A program made the translations under genes and the position numbers. Under the pieces are notes generated by a model. That model made no database searches, was not told where the DNA came from, and saw only the letters and a program-made list of their open reading frames with translations. Shown here piece by piece: positions 10,560-19,804 of a stretch of DNA of 64,000 nt (position 1 is its first letter; each line of letters starts with the position of its first letter). Origin of the DNA: Ilyonectria destructans (Eukaryota > Ascomycota > Sordariomycetes > Hypocreales > Nectriaceae); assembly GCA_020740775.1 (NCBI GenBank), contig JAHEWK010000007.1, positions 1,364,001-1,428,000 of the forward strand. Direction: 5' to 3'.

Positions 10560-10970
10560 CAAAAGCATGGCTGTGATCCGGGTCTGTTGCTCTAGTGGGC
10601 TGGTTACGGCGTATTTGACCTGAATGTCATGATTAGTGATGCTCCGTTGTTTCTTGAACTTTAGAATCAACCGATCTCATGGCCGTGATAAAGACCTGTT
10701 GGGCATGGCATGTATTCTTTTACAAATTTTACAATTGGTGGTGCTACGTTCTCTTCTTCAAGTTTGGAATCAACCGACTTTATGGCCATGGCAGGTCAAG
10801 ATTTTGTTGCACATACCGTACATTTGTCTTAAATTTCACAATTAACGGCGCTACGTTTTTCTTCAAGTCTAGAATCAACCGACCTCATGGCCATGTTAAA
10901 GATTTGATGCATGTCGTGTGTTTGTCTTGAATGTCACAATCGACCGTATTACGCGACCGGTCCTGAAATT
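10560..10970. repeat. Degenerate ~104-bp tandem repeat, about four units
   Basis: GAATCAACCGA recurs at 10664, 10767 and 10872 (spacing 103 and 105). It is followed each time by CATGGCC-like and TTTGTCTT/TTTTACAAAT words. A weaker fourth unit begins near 10560 with AAGCATGGCTGTGAT. The units diverge by substitutions and have no coding character. Confidence 0.55.
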
Positions 10971-11163
10971 CATTCAAGTTTTGTATCATTGGCTAGAGGG
11001 TTCAAAACGAGCGAGTAGATGAACATGGAATACAGCGTATGTTTCGTGTTTTTGTTTTGACGTTCGCATTTAAGGTGCTCCGTGACCAGGAATAGTATCC
11101 ACTGAACTTTGGTGTGCTTGGCTTGAGGTTCAAATTCGATTACGCTCATGTTTGTAACTGGAA

Positions 11164-11390
11164 CGTATCCCATGGCTCCCGTTTTTGTCTTAAAGTTCAC
11201 AATTAATGGGTTCCATGACCAGGACCTACCTTCATTAAATTTTTCCTCTCCATATGGAGTTTCACCTCAACCAAAGTATCTCATGGTTCCTGTTTTTGTC
11301 TTAAAATTCACAATTAATGGGTTCTATGACCAGGACCTGCCTTCATTGCATTTTTACACTCCACATGGAATTTCACCTTAACCAAAGTAT
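11164..11390. repeat. Two ~111-bp tandem repeats
   Basis: CACAATTAATGGGTT occurs at 11198 and 11309. The surrounding sequence matches throughout: GTTTTTGTCTTAAA before, ATGACCAGGACCT and CCTTCATT after. The units share the TTTGTCTT-AATTCACAATTAA core with the array at 10560-10970, so both arrays may have one origin. Confidence 0.6.
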
Positions 11391-12138
11391 CCAGAAATTA
11401 CAAGAGGCAGTTTTTGAACCTGCCACAGAAAACAAAGTGAAGGTGCGATTTTCTTTTTATAAGGAGACTTTTCTAAGAGAGGAGAGATTTCGTATCAACG
11501 ATGTTCAGTTTGATTACACTTTCAGTAGTACAATATCGCCACGAGTTGGAGAGCGGCCTGTTGGCAGTGCTTCATGTTTAGATCGCCTTTGAGTCCATAA
11601 TCAGATTATAATTGCACTAGTATTTAAATCACCATGAGTTGGAGGGTAGATTATTGGCTGTGCTCCTTGTGTAGATTACTTTTTGAGTTGATCGTGGGAT
11701 TAGATGGCAAATGCTTGCAGAATTCAAGAGTTTTATTAATTCTACGATTCTGTGTTCATTCGCAATATAAACTCGACAATATTCTACCAATAATTTGAAA
11801 CTTTTATGGAAGTTAGAAGTCAAAAATAAGAAACCTATAACTCTTAAAATATCACAAGTCAAAGGAGTACCACATAATTTTACATTGCAAATGTCCTACT
11901 TACTCCGAAACCAATGATCGTTGGAGAAGGATTCGCGCATCGCAGAAGGAATGGACCTCATACTCGTAGATGTTAAGTGTGGTGGTTCATTGGTTTATAT
12001 TTATGGCTGCTACTCCAAATTCCATGGTCCAGAAAGCTCCTCCCTCATGCAAGCTGCTCCTGGTGCTGCGTGGCGAGCCGGTCAGACTCACTAACGGGGT
12101 GGAAAGGGTCAATGAATGCGAGTCAATGCCGAGGGGTG
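11391..12138. other. Spacer without recognised gene
   Basis: No coding frame with protein character was found. CACGAGTTGGAGAG and CATGAGTTGGAGGG at about 11540 and 11634 are a weak repeat. Confidence 0.35.
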
Positions 12139-12350
12139 TTTTAAAAAGAGGGCGTGACAGCTTGTGGAAGGGGAAAACAGTGTGCTCACAGTAAAAATAC
12201 TATGACAGGGGTGGACACAGTTTTCTTCAAGAAAATTGCACGGTATGATTTGGGGCGCAAAAAATTGGGGATTGAAACCCGCATAGTGCGGCTACCGCAA
12301 AGCGTACTGCGCGGTCGCTTTGGTTTCCTGTCTCCGTCCTCTTTTTAAAA
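12139..12350. mobile_element. 212-bp inverted-repeat element (MITE-like) sharing ends with the large insertion
   Basis: TTTTAAAAAGAGG at 12139-12151 is the exact inverse of CCTCTTTTTAAAA at 12338-12350. The flanks also pair loosely (ATGCCG at 12125-12130, CGGCAT at 12353-12358). The same 13-bp word ends the large insertion on its right (28291-28303). The next bases share a CAGTGTGCTC / CACTGTGCTT word. Size and ends fit a non-autonomous derivative. No protein is encoded. Confidence 0.6.
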
Positions 12351-12430
12351 CCCGGCATGATTTTTAAGCTTCATGCACTTTTGAGCTGCGACAGTCTTTC
12401 GACAACTCCAAGTCGTGTTCTTGCGGCACG

Positions 12431-12570
12431 ACATTATTTCGACAAGCAGAATATGATTTCAAAAGACAGGACAGTATTTCGACAGACAGGACAGTATTTC
12501 GACAGACTGGACAGTATTTCGATAGACTGGACAGTACTTCGACAGACTGGACAGTATTTCGACAGACTGG
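12431..12570. repeat. Seven-unit 20-bp tandem repeat
   Basis: Exact 20-bp period from 12431 to 12570. The consensus is ACAGTATTTCGACAGACTGG; the first two units have decayed and the last five are nearly identical. Each unit joint gives GGACAGTA. The GGACAG word also recurs near the right end of the insertion. A repeated transposase- or protein-binding site is possible. Frames through it are low-complexity and not supported as protein. Confidence 0.75.
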
Positions 12571-13172
12571 CTGAAATTTTCTCTTGTCTTTTCTTCTTGC
12601 ACCGGACTGCAACATGCAACTGGCATGCTAGTCACTGCTGAGGCGCGCAATTAGAGGAGCCCGTTCTACCTGACCTACAGACAACAGTATGGGTTAATGC
12701 GACACCTGCATCTCTTATTTCTATATAGGAATTATAGTCAGGATCGCAATTGATTCATTTTATCTTGCAAGTAGAATAGCTAAATTGTGATGTCTGTAGT
12801 GTTGATCTTCCTAATAGCTCTGGTGATATTTCATTGCGCCACCCATTTGGGCTTCATTCTCAAACTCCATCTTAAAATCTGTGAATACCCATCCCAGTCC
12901 AGATAATCCTATCTCTCCAGGTTCAACTCCCAAACCATAAACCCAGGGATGTTTCAGAATAGCATTGTTAAACTCCCAAACCCAAATGCAGTCGCTCTGA
13001 GACCCAAAAAAAAAGCAAGAATTCAACACCAGAATCTTTCCCTTCCCAAACTCCTCAATTGTCTACTCTCCACTGAGAACCTGAATCGTATTTTGATTCA
13101 GTCGAATTGCTGGTATGGTCTGGGACAATAGATTGATAGATTTCGTGGTGAAGATCGCCATTGCGAACATCA
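12571..13172. other. 3' flank of the 13173 gene, no gene seen
   Basis: No convincing coding frame and no further repeat recognised. It contains the probable 3' UTR of the minus-strand gene ending at 13173. Confidence 0.4.
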
Positions 13173-14270
13173 TTAGACGTCCGCATCATCAACGGGCGAA
13201 GTTGGAAGATCGCCGCCGCCAATAGAGTTCGCAATTGGAGTCTCGGAGGCGTCGTCAACGACAGCCGACGAAGTTGGAAGATCGCCGCTGCCAACGGAGT
13301 TCGCAATTGGAGCTTCGGAGGCATCCATGAAAGTTTCGTTATTTCCCAAGTCATGAGTATACTTAGGGACCGTCGCCAACACTTGATCATCCTCTTTCTT
13401 GACTCCTATGTCTGCAGACTCATCCATCCACGCAAGAAAGGCCTCATTATCCTCAAACGATGTGTACTTCCGGACTGTCTCAGCTTCACCGTTCTTGGAA
13501 ACTTTACCATACTTGGGAGTAGGGCGTGATCGATGGCTTCGTTCTCTCTCGACCATGCACTTCTGTTTCTTCTTAGGAGGAAGGTCAGACTCTGAAACAT
13601 TACCGTCGTAAGAGTCTCCTTCATCCTCATCCTCATCTTCATCGTTGGCAAAAGTCATCTTCTTCTTGGGGACTCGCTTGTTGCGTGGCTTCACGACAGG
13701 CTTGGCCTTAGAAGTAGAAACACCAACTCCACCCTTGGAAGTGCCAGGCAGCCCGTTGGCATGGTCGGGATTGCTGATCAGAAGATGCTTCTTCATCTTC
13801 GCTGCTTTCTTGGGAAGTTGAACCTTAAAGCGCAACTTCCCCGACATCCTGAGCTCTGCGACAGAACGTCGCAGCAGTGTTGCGTGGTCTTTGTTGGCTT
13901 CTGCGAAGATGTGCCAGCACTGGGGTAAGTTGGCTTCGTCTCTGTCCTGCATGCCCATAAGAGCACCAGCAAATTGCCCAACAGTCGGGCCACGAAGAGA
14001 TGCCCCCTTATCTCCAGCTTTGCATGCTCTTTCGAATGAGCGGTAAACTCCATCTGTCGAGGAGAACGTCAATCCGTAGCTCGTCTTGCGTGGCGCGCGA
14101 GGCTTCTTTGTCTTTGGGACGGTTGCACCAGCATCAGTAGCATCGTGGTCGGTTGCGTCAGAATCAGTAGCATCGTGGTCGGTTGCGTCAGCATCGGTAG
14201 CATCGTGGACGGTTGCGCCAGCATCGATAGCATCATGGTCGGTCGCGCCAGTCTTCTTAGTTGGCGCCAT
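13173..14270 (-). CDS. Element protein with the shared 'SF-RACK / AGALMG' domain (long paralog, repeat-rich)
   Basis: Unrecognised 365-residue protein, single exon from ATG 14270 (M-A-P-T-K-K-T-G). Residues about 7-50 are a 10-residue-period Asp/Ala/Thr repeat (HDATDADATD type) encoded by 30-bp DNA units. A basic stretch (KTKKPRAPRKTS) leads into the shared domain: DGVYRSFERACK, QFAGALMGMQ, WHIFAEANKDHATLLRR, KKHLLISNPDHANGL. Then come a basic tail (KPRNKRVPKKK), an acidic run (DEDEDEDEGD) and an NLS-like PPKKKQK. It closes with two copies of an ASE-PIANS-GGDLPTS repeat. Such charged, repetitive layout suggests a nuclear disordered protein. Paralog of 7968-8610. Upstream sequence to 14561 is open in frame but looks like leader. 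Confidence 0.72.
   Translation of the reverse strand: MAPTKKTGATDHDAIDAGATVHDATDADATDHDATDSDATDHDATDAGATVPKTKKPRAPRKTSYGLTFSSTDGVYRSFERACKAGDKGASLRGPTVGQFAGALMGMQDRDEANLPQCWHIFAEANKDHATLLRRSVAELRMSGKLRFKVQLPKKAAKMKKHLLISNPDHANGLPGTSKGGVGVSTSKAKPVVKPRNKRVPKKKMTFANDEDEDEDEGDSYDGNVSESDLPPKKKQKCMVERERSHRSRPTPKYGKVSKNGEAETVRKYTSFEDNEAFLAWMDESADIGVKKEDDQVLATVPKYTHDLGNNETFMDASEAPIANSVGSGDLPTSSAVVDDASETPIANSIGGGDLPTSPVDDADV
14129..14250. repeat. 30-bp coding minisatellite
   Basis: On the plus strand GCATC(A/G)GTAGCATCGTGG and TCGGTTGCG(T/C)CA alternate with a 30-bp period, about four units. They encode the Asp/Ala/Thr repeat of the overlapping minus-strand gene. The period is a multiple of three, so copy-number change keeps the frame. 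Confidence 0.65.
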
Positions 14271-14825
14271 TCTAAACAATAGCAAAGTAAGCATGGGTAA
14301 TGATTGATAATTAGGCGACAAAAACTGACCTTGAAGTTTGAGAAAAAGACGGGGCGCAGTAAAAGTGTGAATCTCAATCTTCAGAAGAAGTGTTTGCCTC
14401 CAAGTGATCTCCAGATCAGAACTAAACAGACAGCAAGAGCGGCCTGAAAAATAGTTAAAAAAGAAAGCAAGAGAAAACTCTAAATAGTACTTACGAAATG
14501 AAGTTGATCTAGTTGTTTTGAACTGGATACGCCCTCTCTGTGCTGCGTGGTGAGTCGACAATCAGACGCGAGCTGGTGAAGTGATGGTGTTGTGGGGAGA
14601 AGATGTAATTGAAGCTTGACGGAAATTAAAAACCTAGCAATGCAAACTTAGGCTAGGCGGTATTGAGTCACTGTGGTATACTTGAGGAACTTAGGATACG
14701 GATAAAATGATAATGATCATTACATTCTGACTCTGAGTTTTGCCTGCATCAACCTTATCCAGCCTGAAGTCAAGAAGGCCACAAAGCTGCGTATTGCGAA
14801 CCATCCAAATTATTTCCCCCTCCCA
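14271..14825. other. Spacer between minus-strand genes
   Basis: 5' leader side of the 14270 gene and 3' side of the 14826 exon. No other gene was recognised. Confidence 0.35.
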
Positions 14826-15405
14826 TCACTCGGTAGAGCTATCTTTCTCACTGGCGACAGGTGATGTAGCTGAGGCTGGGCTAGATCTATCTTCCTCGCT
14901 AGCGACAGGCGATACGGCTGTAGTTGCAGTTAAGTCGACAAATCTATTATCGCCAGGCTGGTAACTCTGATCTCGGTCGCTGGTGCTTGTATCATTCGGT
15001 AGAGAGTGATCAGACTCGGTTTCTTGGTATGCCTCCTCGATGGATTCAACGGCTTGACACGAGTCGTCGAGGGCTTCATTGTACACCTCCGCAAACCACT
15101 CTTGATCGGTAGAGTCGGACGCATGCGAGGTCTGAGATTGGGTTGGGCTCGGTTGAGTTTGAGAAATTTCACCGCAAGATTAATAAAGTGTAAAGAATCA
15201 TTTCCCATTGCTTGAATGCCTACCAATCAGGGTATCTTGCGGCAACTCCCATACCATGGGCCAACCTAACTGCACATGCTTGCTGAAACTGGTGCGCCTC
15301 CCAAAATTGCCCACATATTGCACGCCCAAGAAACCACATATCTGAGGAACTACCAGACTTCCGCCCTATCCCAGTAACATCATCGGGAATTGCATACCAC
15401 AGTGC
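14826..15405 (-). CDS. Hypothetical acidic protein, terminal exons (partial model)
   Basis: Two open segments look coding but their joint is unsure. The upstream one (15405-15224), after an ATTAG acceptor, reads LWYAIPDDVTGIGRKSG, DMWFLGRAICGQFWEAHQFQ and ACAVRLAHGMGVAARYPD. A GTAGGC donor follows. The downstream one ends at the stop at 14826. It reads SHASDSTDQEWFAEVYNEAL, then a Ser/Asp/Glu-rich tail with two PVASE-D repeats. A phase-matched acceptor at about 15145 (AACCGAG) would join them. No start ATG is visible, so these may be 3' exons of the gene at 15592-16480 or of a separate gene. Not recognised as any family. Confidence 0.4.
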
Positions 15406-15591
15406 CTAATTTTTCCATGCGCCTGAAGCCAGAGTAAGAACACCCAAACACCCAAACATCAAAACCGCAATATACCACAACACCACAATACCTCAAATGA
15501 AAGCAGCCCAAGAAAAAAACATACTAGGCGCCGACCAGGAAACCCTATCACCATGATTATTTTCAGAATAATAACCACCGAAATGAAAACC

Positions 15592-16480
15592 TCAAGCTGC
15601 ACACAGGTTTGGGTCAATCGCACCCTCATAACTGTCACCGCTGCCACCAACATCATCATCGTCAGGGGGCGGGATGTAAAGATTTTTGTCGTTTTCCAGG
15701 ACAAAGGTGTTCTTTCGTTTGACGGGCTTGTTCTTGTGCAGGACAGGAACTGCCTTCATCAACTTCGTGTTTGGCACGAAGTGTTTGCAGCCCGGATGAC
15801 CTAGTCTCGCATATCACCTTCAATCTGGGCCAAATGATACCCAACGACTTGTCTTTGGAGATCACGGTTGAAGGTGGCCAGACATGCCATGCGGATGCTT
15901 ACCTCAAGCTCTTTGAACACTTGGGTGAGATCACTCGTCCACCACGACTCCTGGGTGCGGTGGCTTCTCTTCTTGGTTGGAGTTTGGGGAGATGATGAGA
16001 GTTGGTCAGTATCATTTTCATCATGAGTATCGGAGTACTTGCGAACAGTCAGTCTTTGTGTAATAAGGCGTGGATAAAATTGCTGTCTGTCAATACATAG
16101 GTATATACCTTGGGTCCGTCAGAGTGCGGCGCAGGACTCGATTCGAAATCGTTTTGCAGCAAAGGAGACCCAGTCATGCTGGCATAGTCGTCTACCAACT
16201 ATTAGTAAAGATTTCAAGTCTAATTGCGTGGACATACCGGAATGTTGCGGCTCTGGAGTGAGCTCTCGGCGTGGGTTGGGATTCTGTCCTTGACTGTGTC
16301 TCCCTTGAGCACCTCTGCGTCTGCGAGAAGGCGTGGGGGTTGATTGCCTGTCCCGCCGCGTGGTGCCGTCTGCTCGTTTCTCTCGAGGTTGGTGCTGCGA
16401 GACGCCAGACTGCGAGTCTGCGTGTATGGGCCAGTCCGAGGACTGAGAGCCTCCCAACTGCGGATCTTGCGAGGAGCCAT
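15592..16480 (-). CDS. Hypothetical element protein (multi-exon, acidic C-terminus)
   Basis: Unrecognised protein. My model has exons 16480-16238, 16198-16109, 16037-15818 and 15749-15592, 236 residues. It starts MAPRKIRSWE, echoing other element genes that start MAP. The first part is basic, Ser/Thr/Arg-rich and disordered. Exon 3 ends in a probable helix, WWTSDLTQVFKELEVSIRMA then FNRDLQRQVVGYHLAQIE. The last exon has a basic patch (KNKPVKRKN) and an acidic tail (PPPDDDDVGGSGD). The first intron would be only 39 nt (GTATGT...TACTAATAG). If the last intron is not spliced, the protein ends at a stop at 15801. It is divergent from the gene at 16851 with about 370 bp between. Confidence 0.5.
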
Positions 16481-16850
16481 GTCCAGTCCGTGGACGTTTC
16501 GAGTGGGAGTTCGGGGGCCGTGGGTTCTGTAGGGACCGTTTTTTTGCTGCGCGCGACTGACGGGGACGCCATGGTCATCAAATTGCGGGTGCCTCGGGGG
16601 AAAGAATCTGGGTGATTGTTGGTGTTGAAGGCAGGTTTGGGGCGGGATCGATTGAAGGTGGGGCGCCCCGATTTCAGTCACATTTGTTACGCAACAACGC
16701 GTGCCCCGCATTTTGTTCTTGCCCCAACTTGCTCCGTGATGGGCGCCGATTGAAAACAGTGACACTGCCGCCAGAGTCTTTGAATGAGCAATTTGGTATG
16801 AGATTTTGACCCAAAAAAACCGGCATTATATTGACAATTTTGAAGCAGAC

Positions 16851-17489
16851 ATGTCGCGACCAAATCTCCAATATCCTGGAATCAGAGTTCCCTTCAATCC
16901 TGGTGGATTCATGGACTGGGAGAGCACGCCAGCACCAGAGGAGGATCCCCAGAGCACGAAAGCAAGTCGCCCGCAAAAACGGCCAAAAACTGCTGGCAAT
17001 CAAATACAAGCTCCAACGAGGGATCAGTCTCCGAAAAGAGGCGGCGATGTTCAGTTGCGTGCGCATCGTGCGATCAGTGACGGCAATAGAGCTGAGGTGG
17101 ACGACTTGCTGGACTCCGCTCTTCTCGACTTGCCGCCACTGGAGAGCGCCGCAAATGATGAATTTAATATCATCGATCAACCGGACACTACCAGCGAGCC
17201 ATATTGCGTGGGAAACTCAGATGCAGACAAGGCGATTCAGCGCATCAACAATATCATCGAGTCGTACGCCCAGCCAGAACACCCTGTTGCGAGCACACAC
17301 CCCAATCAACAACACACTGATAGCAGTGTTCACGACACCATACTGAATCCGATTGAGGAGGTTGTTCGCATTGAGGATGGGGATTTCCCGGTCATATGCG
17401 ACGATGCTGTTCTGCCTATACGTGAAGAGGACATTGGTTTTGATGACAGCGAATCTGACGATACTATCGGCAGAGAGGAAGGATTATAA
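16851..17489 (+). CDS. Hypothetical acidic nuclear-type protein
   Basis: Unrecognised single-exon protein of 212 residues from ATG 16851 (M-S-R-P-N-L-Q-Y). Upstream in-frame codons from 16806 look like leader. A short basic patch (ASRPQKRPKT) is followed by acidic sequence, for example AEVDDLLDSALLDLPPLE and EEDIGFDDSESDD, with few hydrophobic segments apart from a possible helix (ADKAIQRINNIIESY). Such composition fits a disordered regulatory or chromatin protein. It lies inside the insertion and shares its upstream region with the minus-strand gene at 16480. Confidence 0.5.
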   Translation: MSRPNLQYPGIRVPFNPGGFMDWESTPAPEEDPQSTKASRPQKRPKTAGNQIQAPTRDQSPKRGGDVQLRAHRAISDGNRAEVDDLLDSALLDLPPLESAANDEFNIIDQPDTTSEPYCVGNSDADKAIQRINNIIESYAQPEHPVASTHPNQQHTDSSVHDTILNPIEEVVRIEDGDFPVICDDAVLPIREEDIGFDDSESDDTIGREEGL

Positions 17490-18430
17490 AACCCGCTGGC
17501 GACAGCGGTACACCAAGACATAGCTCCAATTGTCTGCTGGGTTGCCTCCTGCGATAGTGTTAACGTTGTGAAATCGGGCAACTCCACTGGAGCCGATACT
17601 CCACAGAGAAAAGTTCCAAATGATAACAAATTCACTTTTTAACGACGCCGAGATTGTGAAACCCACCAGAAAGCTAGGCGTCCGTTTTTGGCAAACCCCA
17701 TCTTCCGATTCTTCTGGGCCATTGAGTATAACAATGCAAACGACAAAGCCACCATTACTTGGCTGTGAAACTCAATTCCTAGGAACACCATGCTTCTACG
17801 TCCTCCCCCCTACTCTAATTAACACGTGCTAAGAGCGACCGAGCTCCAAGCGCAGAAATATTTGTACGACCATATTTCTCTTATGCTTTTGGGTCGACTT
17901 CCCGCCGACAAGATGCTCCATACTCTCAATAAGCATACCATTACAAAATTTATGTGAATTTCTGAAACCTTCTCTCTGTTGATCTGCTTGTTTTAATAGC
18001 CCTATAGATAACGGTTTCTTTTTTCTTTCTTTGCTATATTTGGCGTCGCCACGAAATATCCGCCACTTGTTCCTCGTTCTTGCAGTACATTCGATTCTAA
18101 GATTTTTCTTCGTGATTAGGTTTGTAAATGATATGGCACTGAAACGTATCACAACTGAAGCTATGTATATTTCATTTCCCACATCACGCCTAGGATTGAA
18201 GATTAGAACAATAGCCTTATTCATTTTGCATAAATATTTGCCATGGAACATGTAGATCTGCCAGTACTCATTACCAGTGAGTCTTAGCTACGACCAAATA
18301 GCATAGATACGGTTTTAAGTAATTTAAGATACTTAAGAACAGCTAAGGAGCTGAAGAACTAAAATATTCCAAATTTGATAAGGGTAGTGGAAGACTTAGA
18401 CGCATTCAAATAGGATTGGCGCAATCAGCA
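17490..18430. other. Spacer, no gene seen
   Basis: AT-rich with only short open frames of no protein character. This is the quiet middle of the insertion. Confidence 0.4.
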
Positions 18431-18900
18431 GAGTTAGAGCCGAGGAGTATAATATTGAGAAGATTTTTGATGTTTCTGGTCAGTGCTATGAAGCTGTGGA
18501 ATGCGAAAAATGTGGTCAGGTAGTTGCAAAATGCCGACGACATAAATTAAGGTTATGGTTTCGATGCATGGAGCAAGTGTCATAATTGACATGATATTGA
18601 TGGGATAATTGAAAATGTTTCCTGCCAGTTGCATGAAATTGTGAACTGCAGGTATTATAGGCAGATTGCTCTAGTCTGGCGACGACATAAAGAAGACCAT
18701 GGTATTGATGCATGGTGTAATATTGACAGAAAAATTGAAAACATTTCCCGCCAGGTTTATGAAATTGTGAAATATAGATATCATAGACGGGCCGCCCCAA
18801 TATGGCACGACGCAATTTAAGGTCATGGGATTAATGTATACATGGTCGAGATATAATTTGAATGCCAAGCGATATTGTGAGCTGCAGTCACATTCTAAGT
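18430..18900. repeat. Degenerate ~120-bp tandem repeats
   Basis: CGACGACATAAA occurs at about 18535 and 18682 and a decayed form (GCACGACGCAATTTAAGG) at about 18804. Each is followed by ATGG-T-GATGCATGG, ATTGACA, AATTGAAAA-ATTTCC-GCCAG and ATGAAATTGTGAA words. Three to four diverged units. No coding character. Confidence 0.5.
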
Positions 18901-19045
18901 CACTCGCTTCAGTTCAAGAGGGTAGAGCTGGCAATCCATTCAGTCATTACGTACCGCCCCTATCTTTTCCACACTTTGCTTCTGCAGCTGCTGTGTATTC
19001 TTCGGCCGCCGCCGCCGTGGTGTCTACCAAGGTCGCAGTGGAGAG

Positions 19046-19197
19046 CGACATCCATGCCATGGCTACCTTCACGTCGAGTAGACGGAACTGGGAAACCATG
19101 CATAACCAGTCACCACACGACGTCCATGCCATGACTACCTTCACGTCGGGTAGACAGAACTGGGAAACCATACATAACCAGTCACCACACGCACTTG
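19046..19197. repeat. Two tandem 72-bp repeats
   Basis: TCCATGCCATG at 19051 and 19123 start two nearly identical 72-bp units. These run through CACGTCG-GTAGAC, AACTGGGAAACCAT and CATAACCAGTCACCACACG. The period is 24 codons and the frame is open, but the protein would be tiny, so coding is not supported. Confidence 0.65.
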
Positions 19198-19199
19198 TT

Positions 19200-19804
19200 T
19201 GTATCTTCGGTGACATTAAATAGGGATGGCATGTCTGAGTTTATGTAGATAGCGGCTGCACGGGCGGCGGAGCATCGGAACGACACAACACCACGACACT
19301 GAAGGCAGCAAATAACACAATAACACAAGCTTCAAGATACAGCGGGCTCAAAGGCTGCGTGGTATGTGATATTAAATAATTACAATGTGAAAGATAATAT
19401 TGTCATGGCAATTATTTTAATGCCCGCCTGGGCTGGAATCGAGTGGCAGAGAATTTGGTTTACCGGCACAAAGACATGAGCAGAATCGGCCTGGCGTGAC
19501 TTTTGGTATAAAATCGGAAAATGCAGGGGTACCCCTTGAAATCTCGGATCTACACCAAAATTGGCTATCATTGAGAAGTATACAAAGAATGACTACTTTT
19601 CTGGGTCATCTTTACCAGATATAATAATTTCACAATGGGGCAAAATTCACTGGAGGCGCCTTCTCCATGGCAAGAGGAGAAGCACCATTCTTACAACTGG
19701 AAATATGAAGCAAATTATTTTCTAGCAAGAGTATAGCGAGATTAAGCCATGAAACTGAGTGGAGCAAGTTGTTCCTTTTACCGCAGCCTATTTCAAGTCC
19801 CTCC
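19200..19804. other. Spacer downstream of the GIY-YIG gene
   Basis: No gene recognised. It presumably holds the 3' UTR of the minus-strand gene ending at 19805. Confidence 0.35.

Noticed and set aside
12364..12650. ORFs through the 20-bp tandem array
   Set aside because: Open in several frames only because the repeat lacks stops; peptide is repetitive and has no family.
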